Below are positions 24,833-38,800 of a DNA stretch of 64,000 nucleotides, in pieces; position 1 is the first letter of the stretch, and each line of letters starts with the position of its first letter. A program made the translations under genes and the position numbers. The stretch is from Trichoplusia ni. Its lineage: Eukaryota; Arthropoda; Insecta; Lepidoptera; Noctuidae. The stretch lies in NCBI RefSeq assembly GCF_003590095.1, contig NC_039492.1, positions 1,364,001-1,428,000 of the forward strand, given 5' to 3'. The notes beneath the pieces were generated by a model. The model saw only the letters and a list, made by a program, of their open reading frames with translations. It ran no database searches and was not told the origin of the DNA.

Positions 24833-26809
24833 AAAATAAACGTACTTTGTATTAAACTAGTCGATGATTCACAATGTTTTATAAAACTATTATTATTGAT
24901 TGTTAATTTATGTCCCTACTACCTGAAAGGCACATCGATATAACACGAGATTACACGCACTAAGTGCTTATTAAAAGATGTAATTTATGTATTGATTTTG
25001 TATCTGTTTAGTTGTATGGTATTGCTACCTTAAAGTTTATATAAGTTTGATATGTTTATCGTATGTTTTTTTTTAACTGTTTAGAATATTATTTTACCAG
25101 GGATCGTTAAGTAATTTTGTGAGTGTTTAGCAAAGATTCGATTGTTAATGATTGTGTGAGGATGAGTATTTGCTTAACAAGCAATGGTTTGGGGAAGTGT
25201 TTCATCAGATATTGTTTCAAGTAGGTACATCATAAGGTAAACATTATTACTGTCAGGTTTTTTTATATTTAAAATCAACCCTGTTGTTCTATATCGCGCG
25301 AACGATTTTCAACCTTAAGGTTCTTTTGGAAGTACAAAGTGAGATTTTTCAACGCTGATGATTAAATGTAACACAAACTTAACTATCAACACCTTTACTT
25401 ATGTTATGCATTTCTTAATCGTACTTATTTGTAACATTTGAAAAACGGCCTTATAGTCAAAGGAATATAATTCAAGATTGTGTAAATCTGGATTTGAATC
25501 AGATTTTCTCCTCGGTATGCTATTGTTTCGTATCTTATAAGTTTTATATGACAGGTTGTCTCCTAGAGATTTCTGTGTAGTACGTATGTGACATGTTAAA
25601 TCCTAAATGGTTAAGCAGTAGTGTGTAAGTAGACAATTTTGTATATATTTACGTAGACGTGTATTTTCGACACTCACTTTAATAATATCAAGTACTGATG
25701 TTACATGTTAGTGATTCTCATGTAGAGCGCACCTTAATACAATAGAAAGAGATAGAAATAATTGTTGTATATGTGCGTTCTCTTTTTGCCGCTTATTCAA
25801 AAACCACTGTCTTCGAATCTGGACGAAGTAAAACTGTTTTCATTTCAAATGAAACTCAATAATAGTTGATATAAAGTTTAAAATTGCAAAATGTTGTTGA
25901 GTTCCGTATCAATCATTTGGAATCTTTTTTTTTTGTTTAGAAATAAGGATAATTTAAGAAGATCACAATGTTTTTAGCTCTGCGCTCTTTGGTCCACGAC
26001 CATGTGTCGCTTTGTTAGAGACAGTGTTTTTATGTGTTGAAATAAACATTAGAAACGGAAGCTTACTGTGAATATACACTAGGTACAAAGAATTAGCCAA
26101 ATTAATATAACCCAAATATACACAATTGTATATAAAAGTATTTCGTTTTATTTAACCCTTTAAACTGCAATTTATTTGCCTATATTAACAAAAAGAGTCA
26201 AATAAGTCCGTCGAATACATTTCTTGTGAATATTAGATTTGTTTATTTTTTTTACAAATAAATTTTTGCGAAGATTTAGTGGACCAAATATGGTGAAATG
26301 TGTGGAAGGGTTAGTAACGTACGTACGAGAATAAGTACTGCATGGTTTTGTGTTCATGTTTCACTTATGACAGCGAGTGTTCTAATGCTGCCATCAAAGC
26401 AGCTAATCTCGTACATCCCTACAGCAAAAAGCATTTTACAGAAGTTCTGCAAAAAACCGGTCAAGGGCGAGTCAGGGCTCGTACATCTCTATGGAGTCCA
26501 CAGAGTCGATTGAAGAAAAAAAATCTCAGAATAGGCCGTATTTGCCGGCCCTTGCTTATCCTAGATTTTTATGACTAGGTTATTAAAGCAGCTATCACGG
26601 GATATGAGACAAACAGTATACAAAACTACAATCGACAGTTACAAAATAGTTTCACATGCAGAATGAACCCTTATTGCACGAAACTCAGGCACCGCGACTT
26701 CTTTAAGCACAAGCCATATCCTAGAAAAAACTATTATCTATCAAAGTGACGCAGGCTAATCTAGCACAATTTTACAATGAGGCTGTATTTTTATGTAGTT
26801 TAATCCCCG

Positions 26810-29800
26810 ATGGAACAGAATGTGGTGGATTGTGAGCTCGCGGAGCGGGACCCGGGGCTGTGCGTGTGCAAGGGCGGGCCCACGCTGGAGATACTCAAGG
26901 ACATACAGAGGCTGTACGAGGAGAGGCTGGAGCTCATCGACAGGGCCGGCGGCTCCTGCAAGCTGAAGGTTAGGCTGGACACTTGCTGTACTTACCGTAC
27001 ACAACAACGTAATTAGCTTCATTTCAGAGATATGAACGTCGTCATTTTCATAGTAAAATTGTTCATTGCTCAGTGCCAATTTATAAGAAGTTGTAGATAA
27101 TTTGGGGACGAAACTAAAATATAAACTTAACTTTATGAAACTTAGGCGCATGAGAAAGTATAAGCCCTCCCCTCTACGGGAAAAACTCTTTGCAACCGTT
27201 AGTACTATAATAGTTACCACCAGTGTGTGTAAAAACGTGTGTACGTCGCGCGTCGACGTATACCAGCTGCAGGTGGACGTGCTGCGGTCGTGGGTGGGCG
27301 ACCTGGTGGGGCAGAACACGCTGCTGGCGCGCGCCGTGGAGGAGCTGGAGAACGAGGCCACCACCAAGCTCATCATAGAACGCCGGAGGAATACTGAGGT
27401 GAGGGGATCTTACTGTGGATGTTATATAGATCCTGGATATACGCACTTTGTGCTTAATGAATGGGCCTTTTACTTTCAATGCCATGTCATTTACTAAGGC
27501 ATACAAAGTATTTGGTAGAGCGGGATGCTGTGCTACCCAATATGCTACTATTATGAAAAATATAATTGTTCAAATTTATTTAATTTCCAAAATAGCATTG
27601 TCCAAAACTGAGACGATTGGAAAACGAAAACGGAGGCTATAACATCGAGGGAGCTATCTCTTCTTGAAAATAGCACAAATTGTAGAAGTGAATAATTATT
27701 CAATAGCATTTTTGTTCTTCGCGCGAAAACGTTTGTTTTAACTTTAATAAATCATTTTTGGAGCCTGTTTAAAAACTGCTTCGTACACCACCTGATGATA
27801 GATTAACTGCATTAACATTATGAATCCAATTTCTACGTATCAAATTTACCGTGTCTGATAAATGGGCGTCTCTACAAGCCCCTTGTCTCAAATATATTTC
27901 CACATTTACCTCTACAAAGGAAGCACGACTTTTCCAAAAACTGACGCGCTATACTTAATATACTGGTCATACGGTGCGAAGGCGTCAAAAATTACTCTTG
28001 TTTCGCTAAATAAGTAGTCGCGTGACGTAAGACAAGCACCTCCTTGTGTGATACCGGTGTCTATCATCAGATGGTGTCGGAGCTGCGCGCGGAGTGCGCG
28101 GCGCTGCGGCGGCGGCTGGCGCGCAAGGACTCGGACCTGCGCGGCCTCGTCGAGGTGCTGCGCCGTCTCAGGGAGTTCGACTACTGCTCGCTCGACGGTA
28201 TACACTTCTTTGAGGTCACAGAGTCCGATATATTTGGATCTGTTGAGTGGTGAGTTGTGAATTCTATTGATAAGGAAGTAGATTCCTTGGTAGATAGACT
28301 TGTCTATTTGTTTTTTGAACGAGGGACTTTTTGATCTAAAAATATGAAGTCCTATAATAAAATTACTAATTTTGTTAGTTGCCTTTTATTTTTAGTTGTG
28401 TATTATTTTGTGGCCATAAAAATTATAATTGCTAATCGGTCGCATTCGATTTTATTACATTTGTTGACACTTAAAAATCTAGATACCAAAGTGGAAAAAA
28501 TATTTGGTGGAATCACTTAGGTTTGTAGAGATAAATTTGTATCACGACGTTTTTGCGATTGTAGGCGACAAAAGAAGCTGGAACAGGGAGACTCCGGAAA
28601 AGCAAAGAATCTCAACAAACAAGACGCAACAAGATTCAAGACTACTCGTCATTACAGAGTTTTATAGATTTTATTGTTTTTTTTACGTGGTTTTGAATAT
28701 ACAACGTTTTTTTGAGTAAAGTTGTTTTATAATTTCCTATTAAATATCCTTATTCCTTATATACACATATAGAGCCTATTTGTGCAATTTAAATTAAAAA
28801 TATTGTACCTCGTTGTGGAAGAATAACAGCATAAAACATGTCATAGAGCAGCGACTTTCTTCCACACCACACATCCTACTAATATTATAAACGCTAAAGT
28901 TTGTTAGGATGGATGGATGTATGAGACCATTGACGCAAAAACCACTAAGCTCAGCTCAGCATTAGGGTGTTATCTCGTTTCCAGAACCGTAATAGACCTG
29001 CTATGAGATCTTGTCGTAAAGGTACTGAAGTTTAGGTTCAAAGTTTTCAACAATCATTGTTTTTGTTTAGAGGGGCCCAAAGCAAATATGTGGCAAAGTG
29101 AACGAGCTGAGGATAATGAACGAGTCTCTACAAAAGGAGAATTTAGCTAAGGACAGGTGAGAAAACGATGTGAACACTATAAATAGGAACAAACTGTTCT
29201 AGGATTTTAAACCTTACTTGAGTCCGAAACGTCGGGAACTAAAATCTAAAATTAAACCGCGATAAAATCCGTAAAAGTAGTTTCATTTCAGTGCCTTAGC
29301 TGACATTCTCTTATTTATATTTTTGTGCCATTAATACCAAATTGCCTACCGCACCATTTAAAGTGTTGCACGGATTATTGTCACATTAGGGTGCCTATCA
29401 CCTTTTATAATTCAGATTCAGTTTTGGAAAACCAAACACCCTGAAGTACGTCGACTCCCTTTTATAACTGCAATAGTCTTACATGAAGAGATAGTGGTGC
29501 CGAATAATATTTGCTATTTGACTGCTATGAGGAGTCCCTTGTACAGGATTTTATGAGTTCTTTAAAATAAGTCATCGGGTAAGGTTATAATATTAATAAC
29601 ATTTCGCAGGGAGATAAGACAGTTGAACAAGGACGCGCAGACATACGAGCAGACGATAATGAACCTGAGAAAGGAGATGTCGCTTTGCAAGTTTCATACG
29701 CCGTGAGTTTGTAATGATATTTCATAATTAGGTAGCTAAACAACTAATAGAGTTGCTCTAACCAACTTTTGGAGTTGATGGTAGATCCGTGACACAAAAT

Positions 29801-32800
29801 ATAAAATAGTATTCCTGGACACAGAATATATAAAATTCGAGACTTGTTACAACGTACTCGTAGGTACCTAACGTAAAATTCCCTATCCCAAAAGTATTGA
29901 ATAATCTATGAGTTTTGTCTCAAAACAAAGCAAAAAGACGCTTGATTTATTGACTTATTTTGACCATGTATTCTTTTAACGACTTCCTTTGAGACTATTA
30001 ATATGTCAGACGGATACCTCCACGATTGAAAGTTAATTTTGTGTGGCTAAAGTTTGTTCGTGCGTCGATAGCGGTAACAAATGATTGGTTTGACGTTCCT
30101 GTGTTGTAGCGAGGTGTGTAAGAAGGACGCCGAGGTGATGGCGGGGATGTGTTGCACCGGGACCGAGGTATGGCGGAGCTTTCTACTCGTTGTCTGGGAA
30201 TAACGATTTTGGTCCAAACACAGAATACTCGTTGTAGGAGAGTATTGAAAGTTTGCCTTATTTGTTCATTAGAAGTTATTTTTGGATGTGACTTTTATAC
30301 ATACGCTGATATTGTTCCATGTAAATTTTGGCCCGCAATTTTTTTTTAGTCTTTCTACCTTTTTTTGATTTCTGCTAAATTCTAAAATTAATTAGGTAGG
30401 GCATGTAGCACGCATCAGTACTTAGATTTTATGGATATTGTTTTCACAATTACTTATTTGATTTGATTGTATAAACTTGTTTGTGCGCTGGGGGCTGTAG
30501 TGCGGCGAACTGGTGCCCGTGAAGGACTTTACCGAGTTGTTGAAGGACGAGACTATGAAGTACCAGGAGCGCATCCAGAAGATGGAGGCTAGTCTAAAGG
30601 TAACTACTTATAACGAATCGTTGTCGGTGCGAGGTGACTATTGGTTGTGAGGTTTATTGTAGTTTCTACCACTTGTGAAGCTTACTGCTTTATATCTTCG
30701 CCGTGAATCGTTTTGAGTATTTTTATGGAGAATTTACAAGTCGTATCACACGTTAACGTTTAAAAGTGTTTTAAGCAGTTTCTACAAAATTTTGTTTTTT
30801 CCTACCTAACCGCATAACACATGATATACCTAATGTTGTTTCTGTTCAGTATTATCGCCTGGGTCAAGCCGCAGTTCGTGCCCCGAATTGCATAGGATAA
30901 ACATGCTTATGACTTATAGAAATGTAATCTTAATGTTTGTAAAAAAGATGCAAATATGAAATTCCTTAGTGCGGGAGTCGTTTTTAATAAATGAAATGCT
31001 AGTTTGTGTGTTGGCAGTCGAGCAGCGACAGCATCCGCGCGCTGCGCAAGGTGAACGTGAGCCTGTCGGAGGAGATGCACGCGATGCGGCGCGTGTGCGC
31101 GGCGCTGGACGAGCAGTGCCACGCCGCCACGCTGCGCGCGCACTTCAAGGGGGACATCATCAAGGAGATGTGTCGCCAGCTCAAGCAGGCCAAGGCCAAG
31201 GTAACGTACCTGCTGTCTTCGCTTTAAAGAAGGAATTATTGAGCCAGCGTATCTTGATCACTTGAAGAACACAACATTTGAGTATGGAAGTTGTAAAGCT
31301 CCAAATTTTCAAGATCTCAGTTTGGTAGCAATAACAACAAGCCCCAATTAAATTATACTGAATGCTTTATAAATTATACTTATTTAATCTGGAAACCATC
31401 AGCTATCATATCATTATAGGATCTCGTTTTTCGGTATTACGTTTTTTTTTTTCATTTTGCATTAAACATTACAAAGTTAGTTATAATAAAATTGAAATTA
31501 TTCAATCCATGTCGAAGTTCCAGCTGAATTATATATGTATTTCCATTTGGTTCAGCTGAAAGACTCGTCGGAGCTGGTCAGTCCGAAGTCGAAGGACTAC
31601 GTGAGCGGCGACGCGGAGTGCCCTCACGGCTCGTCCGTGTCGTACGACTCGGTGACGATCGCGTGCGTGCGCGCGCAGCCCCGCCGCAAGCGCCACGTGC
31701 CGCCGCGCGAGCCCGCGCTGCTGCCCGCGGACCTGCGCGCTCAGCCCGGCCTGCACGACGACTCGCTCAACCTTGATTGATGCTTTTCATATACTTTTAT
31801 GTTACTACATGGTTTAGTTTTAGATATGCTTCTTAATGTTAAAATTCTTTCATTTTGCTCTCCCAACCTATAGAGTTGAACCACATGGTCACATGTCCTA
31901 TAGCTACACGTGAGCCATAAATATCTAGTGATAATGATCTTAAAGTAATGAAATGAGAAGTACCTACGCCACAATAATTTCAACTCTACATATGTTTAAA
32001 TTAAATTCCTTATGTAGTAGAATCTGGAATGGAAAGGGTAAGCAACTCATAAAATGGCCTAAAATTGTAATTCAGGTAGGTTAAGATAACCTAAAATGTC
32101 ATGCTCAGGAAAGTGTTTTATAAAAGATCTCAGGAATTCCCAAAGAAAGGAGGCACGGTAAATTAATGTTTCTCTTGTTTACTCAATCATTATTTCTATC
32201 CATGTAGAGGTGTTACGAACGAATTTACAAGCGATGCATAATCCTATTTTATCCAATTTCGTGCTACGACTGTCTCAAAGTAGAATTTGGACGATATTAT
32301 ACTTTCTGTCATTCTACAGTGTTTGTAATAAAAGTGTGTTATACGAATATACCATTTTGAGTCCTTCCATACGACGGACTCCGTGACAAAGGAACATAAC
32401 GTATCTCTATAATTTAGTGTTTTTACACATCGTAAAGTGCTATAACTAGGAATCAAACTTAAACATTTACTTAAGGTAAGTTACCAAAAAACAATATCAA
32501 GACTAAATTATTTAAGCTTATATTCTTTTACGTTCAGTATCTTGTGTTTGGACCAACATAATACCAGCATTACAACACCAGCATTTAAAAAATACTTTTT
32601 CTTTATAATTCTATTTTAAAGAAGATATGATTAATTTTGTTTTGTTTTTTTATGCGAGCAGGCTTCGGTATCGTATCAAGTGTCGACGTCGACGCCGAAC
32701 GTGAGCACCAAGCCGTGTGGCACGTGCCCGGAGCACAGGTCGACTGAAGTCACAGTCATAGAGCGAGTGCGTTATTTATATTATAGCACAAGAGTCCACG

Positions 32801-35800
32801 GCTATCAGAACTTTGTTATTAATAAAATCTTAAGTTTACCAAATTATTCACGCTATTAATGCACCTTCACTACTTGTTATTTACCTAAGTAAGCACAAAC
32901 ATGATAGCCGCCGGTCGCTCTTAACTGTCTTGGTGGCAGGAACAGATTCAAGTTCAGCTTGTTTACTGTATATGTAGTAACGAAGATCTAGCAGTCGTGG
33001 GCTCTTGCTCTATTATTTCCCTTTGAAGTTTGCACGTTCGACACAGTCTCAATGAGTCAGCGGTAATTAAGCTAGGATTGTCGTTAGCTCCATATTAATA
33101 TAGTCCCTAATTAGATTTACGGGTATCACCGGTTTAGGTGAGCGGCGCTTTCAGCTACATACAAATAGATGATACACTAAAAATAACAACAGGTAATAAC
33201 AACATGCTTTATCATACCCTTTTTTTCGATTCGCTGCTTCGTAAAGACACCTAGACTCAGGAAGTCGGGACAAGCATTCGCGGATCTTGCAAACGCTTGT
33301 CACTCTCGGTGATGAAACCGCGACACGTCGCGCTCTATGGTTTTGGCGTGGTGACCTCAACCAATCCGTGCAGTCAATTGTGTTTCGGAATCCTTAAAGA
33401 CTTGTCATTTGTTTGAGATTTTTAACTCTGTTTAATTTCTCCAGTCCACATCGGCTCCGATCCTGGTGTCGGATGCATCAATAGCGGACCTTGAGTCGCA
33501 CCTGAAGAAATGCCCCCCGTCGAAGCCATGTCTGCGGCCGGTGGACTCGTCCAGCTGCTCGCTCATGGGCTCCCCGAAGTGCCGGCGGGGGTGCCCCAGC
33601 AGGTGTGTTCCGATGCAGGTGCCACTGCTCGCCAACAAGATCAACTACGTTGAGGAGTTATATGTCAATAAGAAAGTCAAGCATGGTTCCATTGTCCCGC
33701 TGTGAGTTTATTTATTTTTGTCTTATTTTTTAATCTATATTCTATTTTTTATCAGATATTTTTTAATAACGCCCACTGGGCAAAGGCCTCGCCGAAATTC
33801 TTCCACGATTCTTCTTTCTGTGCCACTTAGTACTGGGTCACGAGGTATGGATTTCAAATTTCAAATTCAAATTCAAATTCAAATACTTTATTTGCAGAAT
33901 ATGGGTAAGTTAACAAGATGTTCTTAAGTGAAATTATAAATCGCCATAATCAGGCTCACGCCATGCAAATTTAAATGCAGATTAGGTACAGACGAATTAA
34001 ACACAGAGTCATATGCAAACATATCTAGAAAAATAGTCCATACAATTACGAAAAATGTCAATCTTCCAATAATAACATTACATTCAATTATTAATCTTAA
34101 TATAATGGAAAAAATACATAATGTCAAAGAGCTGACATAGACACTAGAGAATTTTAAATAAATATTAATATATTATACTATATTTCATTCGTATTAGACA
34201 ATAAGCAATGTTAAATTAAGTAAATTTATATTAAAATTAACAGTTTTTTTTTAACTTATCATCAAGAAATTCTTTTACCGAATAATACGATTTGTCTATT
34301 AGTATTTTCTTTACTTGATTTTTTTAAATATTATTATTTGATATTTTGAGTAAGGAGTTAGGTTAATGGTTGTACACTCTAGGGATCATGCAAAACACAC
34401 TATTATTCAAAAGACCAGTTCTGTTAGAAATAAAGCTTATTTTAAATTGGTGTCTCTTGCTTTTCAGTTTAACAAAAAAGTTGCTGTTATTTCTGACAAA
34501 CATAATCATATCCAATATATATAGACAGGGAAGTGTTAAAACTTTAATTTTAGGAAATATTGGTCTACAGCGTTCTGTCTGCGGCATCCTAAACATCGCT
34601 CTAACGCATTTCTTTTGCGCTCTAAATACCATGACTTTATCAGCAGAGTTGCCCCAGAACCTAACACCATACATCAAAAGAGGGGTAACGTAGATTTAGA
34701 TCACCTCGAAGATATTTGCTTCATCTTTATATTTATTGTTTCGTTTAAATGACTATGTTAATCATACCGTAAAAGGGACACGGTAGGTTAAATGCACAGT
34801 CGGGTCTTCGATTCGTTTTTAGTTATTTCACATCTTAAAACCGCAGGTGCGTAAAAATAATAATGAGGTTTCCTCTATTTTCCGGTCCCTTTCATGTCCG
34901 GATTTTTCGGTTGAATAGCTTTGCGTAAAAGTTGCAAAGAAAAAGTTACCCTAAAAATAAATGGCGGATAGAATGCTATCATGCATTATAGCTTGTGAAA
35001 TATTATTAAAACAATTTGAATGAACTTCTCAATATAACTAAGCAACATAAAAACAGAGTATGTAAAACGACATTTACTGCTACACACTCAACATTCATTA
35101 AAGTTTATCGTCTGCAATACAAACCCATAAACAGATAATCCATATTTTATTTCTATCTATATTTAACTTGCAACACTGAACGAGCGGCAACACCGGCGCG
35201 CGCGCAGCTCGTTCGGTTTACGAGTTGCGGACGTTTTTATAACGGCGACCTGTTTTCAGAGGTCGATGCATCAGGCAGCCGGAGTGTCCCGGGAGACGCG
35301 AGGTGAGATATCGTTTTAATTAATCACGGCACATAAAAAATATAGGAAATGCCGAGTGTTTTGATATAGATGGCGCCATGGTGTGGGTGGTAAAAAATTT
35401 GATATTAAATTCTATGATTTTGTTGTAGAACTTGAATATTTTAAAATGCGAAATGAGGTTGAACAGTAATGTAATTAATAAAATCTTATAAAAATTACTT
35501 CAGTCGTTTCAAAATGCTGCCGGAATAAACTGGAGGATAGACGATACCTATCTACTGCAAAAACAAAAGAACAGAATTTAAGTCTAAGGTATCACATGAG
35601 GGACGTCTGGAGGAGGCTAAAAACTGATAATTCTACAACTTCAACTTAAACTTTCCCGTAACATCATAAACTTAATGAAATATCTTTCAATTAAAATAAA
35701 GCAGACACCTTCTTATTTTAAAAATAATTCCCAATGTTTGTACGCATCGCTGACTCCCTCCGTAAAGCTAAAAGCGCGCGAGTTTGATCCGTATTTGTTT

Positions 35801-38800
35801 ACTCATTAACTGAGTTCATCTGCTTCGGTAACAACTGCCGCAGTAACTGTTAATCCATCATTGGTTCGATCTGTTTGTTATGTAACACTTTTCTGTTGCT
35901 CTACAGCCTCCGAAGCCAACCTGCTCTTCAGCCATTATGACGTGAGTTCTTTATTTTCATGAATTTCATAAAACAGACTAAATGAAAGACTTCCGTTTGG
36001 GAAAAGTGTTGAAAAGTTTTTTTATTTATTCAACGTCATCAAGGTGTGAATATTGTTGTTTTTTTCAGGAAGATAGAAAAAGAGGTGATGAATAGAGCAT
36101 GCGGCGGAATTGTAAAGGTATGTTAAGTTGACCCAAAGTAACGACGAGTTCGACTCGCGACGCCTCTCGCCGCAACAGCTCACGATTAAGAACTCCGGTT
36201 TTGTCCGAAACTAGTCGGGCTATCCCGATAAATACGCGTGAGTAAAACATTGTTAAATAAATAATTACTAAAGTATCGTGTGAGAAGTCAGTAAGTTACA
36301 TGACTTTCTCAAGGTTTATCACACACTTAAGAATTACTTTTGCGCAAGATATGTGGTAAAGCATCACAAACATAACTTAAGACATTTTTCATGCTTCAGG
36401 CGTTAGAAATCATACATTTCCACTACTTCTAACTATTTTACCGAAATACGCTGCAAGTTATCATTATCGCATCATTCTCGTTTCGATAGCGGCGACAAAA
36501 CGCTCGTGTTTAGTTCTATGTTTGTCCCTAGTTGTGATGAAACGAGCGGAAGTGGCCGTCGGAAACCAGCGCGCACGCGCCACAACACTTTTTACTAATG
36601 ATCCACCTGGACATACAGGGTGTTGTTATTTTAAAAAAGGGATTTGACATTACAGAATATTTATTTAGCTGTGTAAATAATAAATGGAGAAATGCTTTAT
36701 TTGTTTAAGAGAGTATCTACGTAGGTGTTTGGTAGGTTTTTTTTACATTATCAGAGTTTGCTTGCGTGATATTTTAAAGGAAGAACTTGGTTAGGTTATT
36801 TAGTTCCTTAGCTAATACGTATATGGCCCCAAGTAAAGAGTAATTATGTGAGGTACAGATTTCAATTATTGTACAAATCTACTGCCTGAGTTACAATGTC
36901 TTTTATTTAGGTAATTTCCCCTCATTATTATGAGGATACAAAATGATTCCGTGAAATATTATTCACCTGCTAGGTGTGCTAAGCAAAACAATAAGGTCAA
37001 AACAACACGCTGTTCACCTCATCTTGCAAGCTATGAGAATAAAGAACACAAGTGGGCCACCGTCCCTTCAAAAATGACTATTTACGACGATCTAAATATA
37101 GTGATGCAGCGTCGCCGGCGCATCACTCGCGCGCGGCTCACATGCGCACGCGCACGCTACCGGCCGTGTTTGTCAATACTAGTGTTGTGATGATGATGTT
37201 TAACGGACTCCTCATGTGCGGGGACTCTGATGCCAGTGAGGTGACCAAAGTAAGTGTGGTGGTGATCAATATTTAGTGGTTGGGGATGGTGGTCTGTTGT
37301 GGTACCTAAATTGGGGATTAAGTATTGTTTTGCATGTTTTTTACTACGATTACCGATGTCAACAACATTAGCAACAAAGTTTCATTGCTCTGACAAAGGA
37401 TGGTTGATTAGATTCTGTATTATTATTATTATTTTGAATCTTAGCGGGTTTGTGATTTCTGACGGTTCAGCACCAATAATAACACAATAAGTTAAAAAAA
37501 AACAAAACCTCGCAAAAGTCGGAGAACATATAAAGACCGACCCTGCAGAAATAGAAAATTGTGCCATTTTTTTGCAAATGAGAAAAAATCTACCTTTTCA
37601 TATATTCTACCTTTTTGGTCCGTGTTTAACTGTTTCCTTATTAGATTAAGTAGGTACTTAAATTGTTGCGCTATTCATCATGACATTATGCATCAGTTAA
37701 AAAAATAATCTTTCTTTATGCTTTTAATGTCCACAAAATTGCTTGAACTGACTTTTTATCGGTAAAGACTCAGTTGAAAATAACTTTTCTTTTGGCCAGG
37801 ATTGCATGGTTTTGCATAAAGCTAATTAAAGTGAATGCTTGAATCGACGATCTAATTCGCGACTCCCCTGACAATACTTGCGTGGGCTTTCATCCTTACC
37901 GGATTAAAAGCGAATGCTTATCCAACCTCCACTTCAAAAAGGTAGTCATGTAAACATGAATAACTTAAAACTACTTAATAATTTTAACAACTTCGGCGGA
38001 AAAAATAGCCCTAGGAACTGTGGACTTTTAATTATTTTTTTGGGTAAATATTGTTTTCTCCATGTACGAAACCTGCATTAGATATTTAAAAATCGAACTC
38101 ATTAGGATAAAAAATCCATGAATCTTTAGGTTTAGTCCATGAATCGTTAGGTGATTAAACGTCTGAGATCTTCACAATTGGTCCGTATGCGGTGTTTACT
38201 CAATACACCGAGCACTAATAAAGTTATTCCTCTCAGTTATAGAGTTATCTTGTTGATCTGATGCTCCGCAATGACTTTGATCATTTTTATTGCAGCATCA
38301 ATTGAGATATTTGGCCGCAACTGGCCACTTAAGATTAAGAGGTCGTTTCATGTTTCTTAGTGCTTGTTGGTACTTGGTACCTACTGCTTGTAATAATCGA
38401 TCACCCTGCAATATAAAAAGTAGAGCTGGTTTGAGTCTATATAGGTTAAGTTGCTCTGTATCGATACGATTGTCTATCATAGATATTAATTTACCAATAG
38501 GACATAAAAATATACCTTATTGAAAATAGGAGTAGCAAGAAATATTGCATTTTTTACATAATCTAATAAAAGCTTTTATGTTATTGATGTTGATATGGCA
38601 TAACGAAAGAATGTAGAAATAAAATTGATGCATGGCTTGATAGACTCCTGGGGTTTTCTGCATATACTTAATTCTTATTGCCATTCAGGGTGACAAGGCT
38701 ATTTTTTTAATGCCGATCCTAACAAAGTTGGGAAAATGCTAGGCCGATGATGCCTCTAAACCATTCGGCAAGAGCCATGCTATATGCTATAGCATATAGC

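Larger units (their letters stand above)
22679..26809. other. Probable long 3' UTR/intergenic region downstream of the carrier
   Basis: No coding exon is seen. A possible 3' UTR intron runs from the donor 'gatcag|gtaaca' (about 22,716) to the acceptor 'cgctttcag' (about 23,285). Candidate polyadenylation hexamers AATAAA lie at 23,215-23,220 and near 26,041. It holds one interspersed repeat (22,741), a fragment of the palindromic element (about 23,996-24,055), another repeat-like scrap (about 24,355-24,430) and the large inverted repeat at 24,646-24,832. Confidence 0.45.

Noticed and set aside
34370..34693. 107-codon plus ORF in the LINE fragment
   Set aside because: It is the complement of the reverse-transcriptase remnant, which reads sensibly only on the minus strand.
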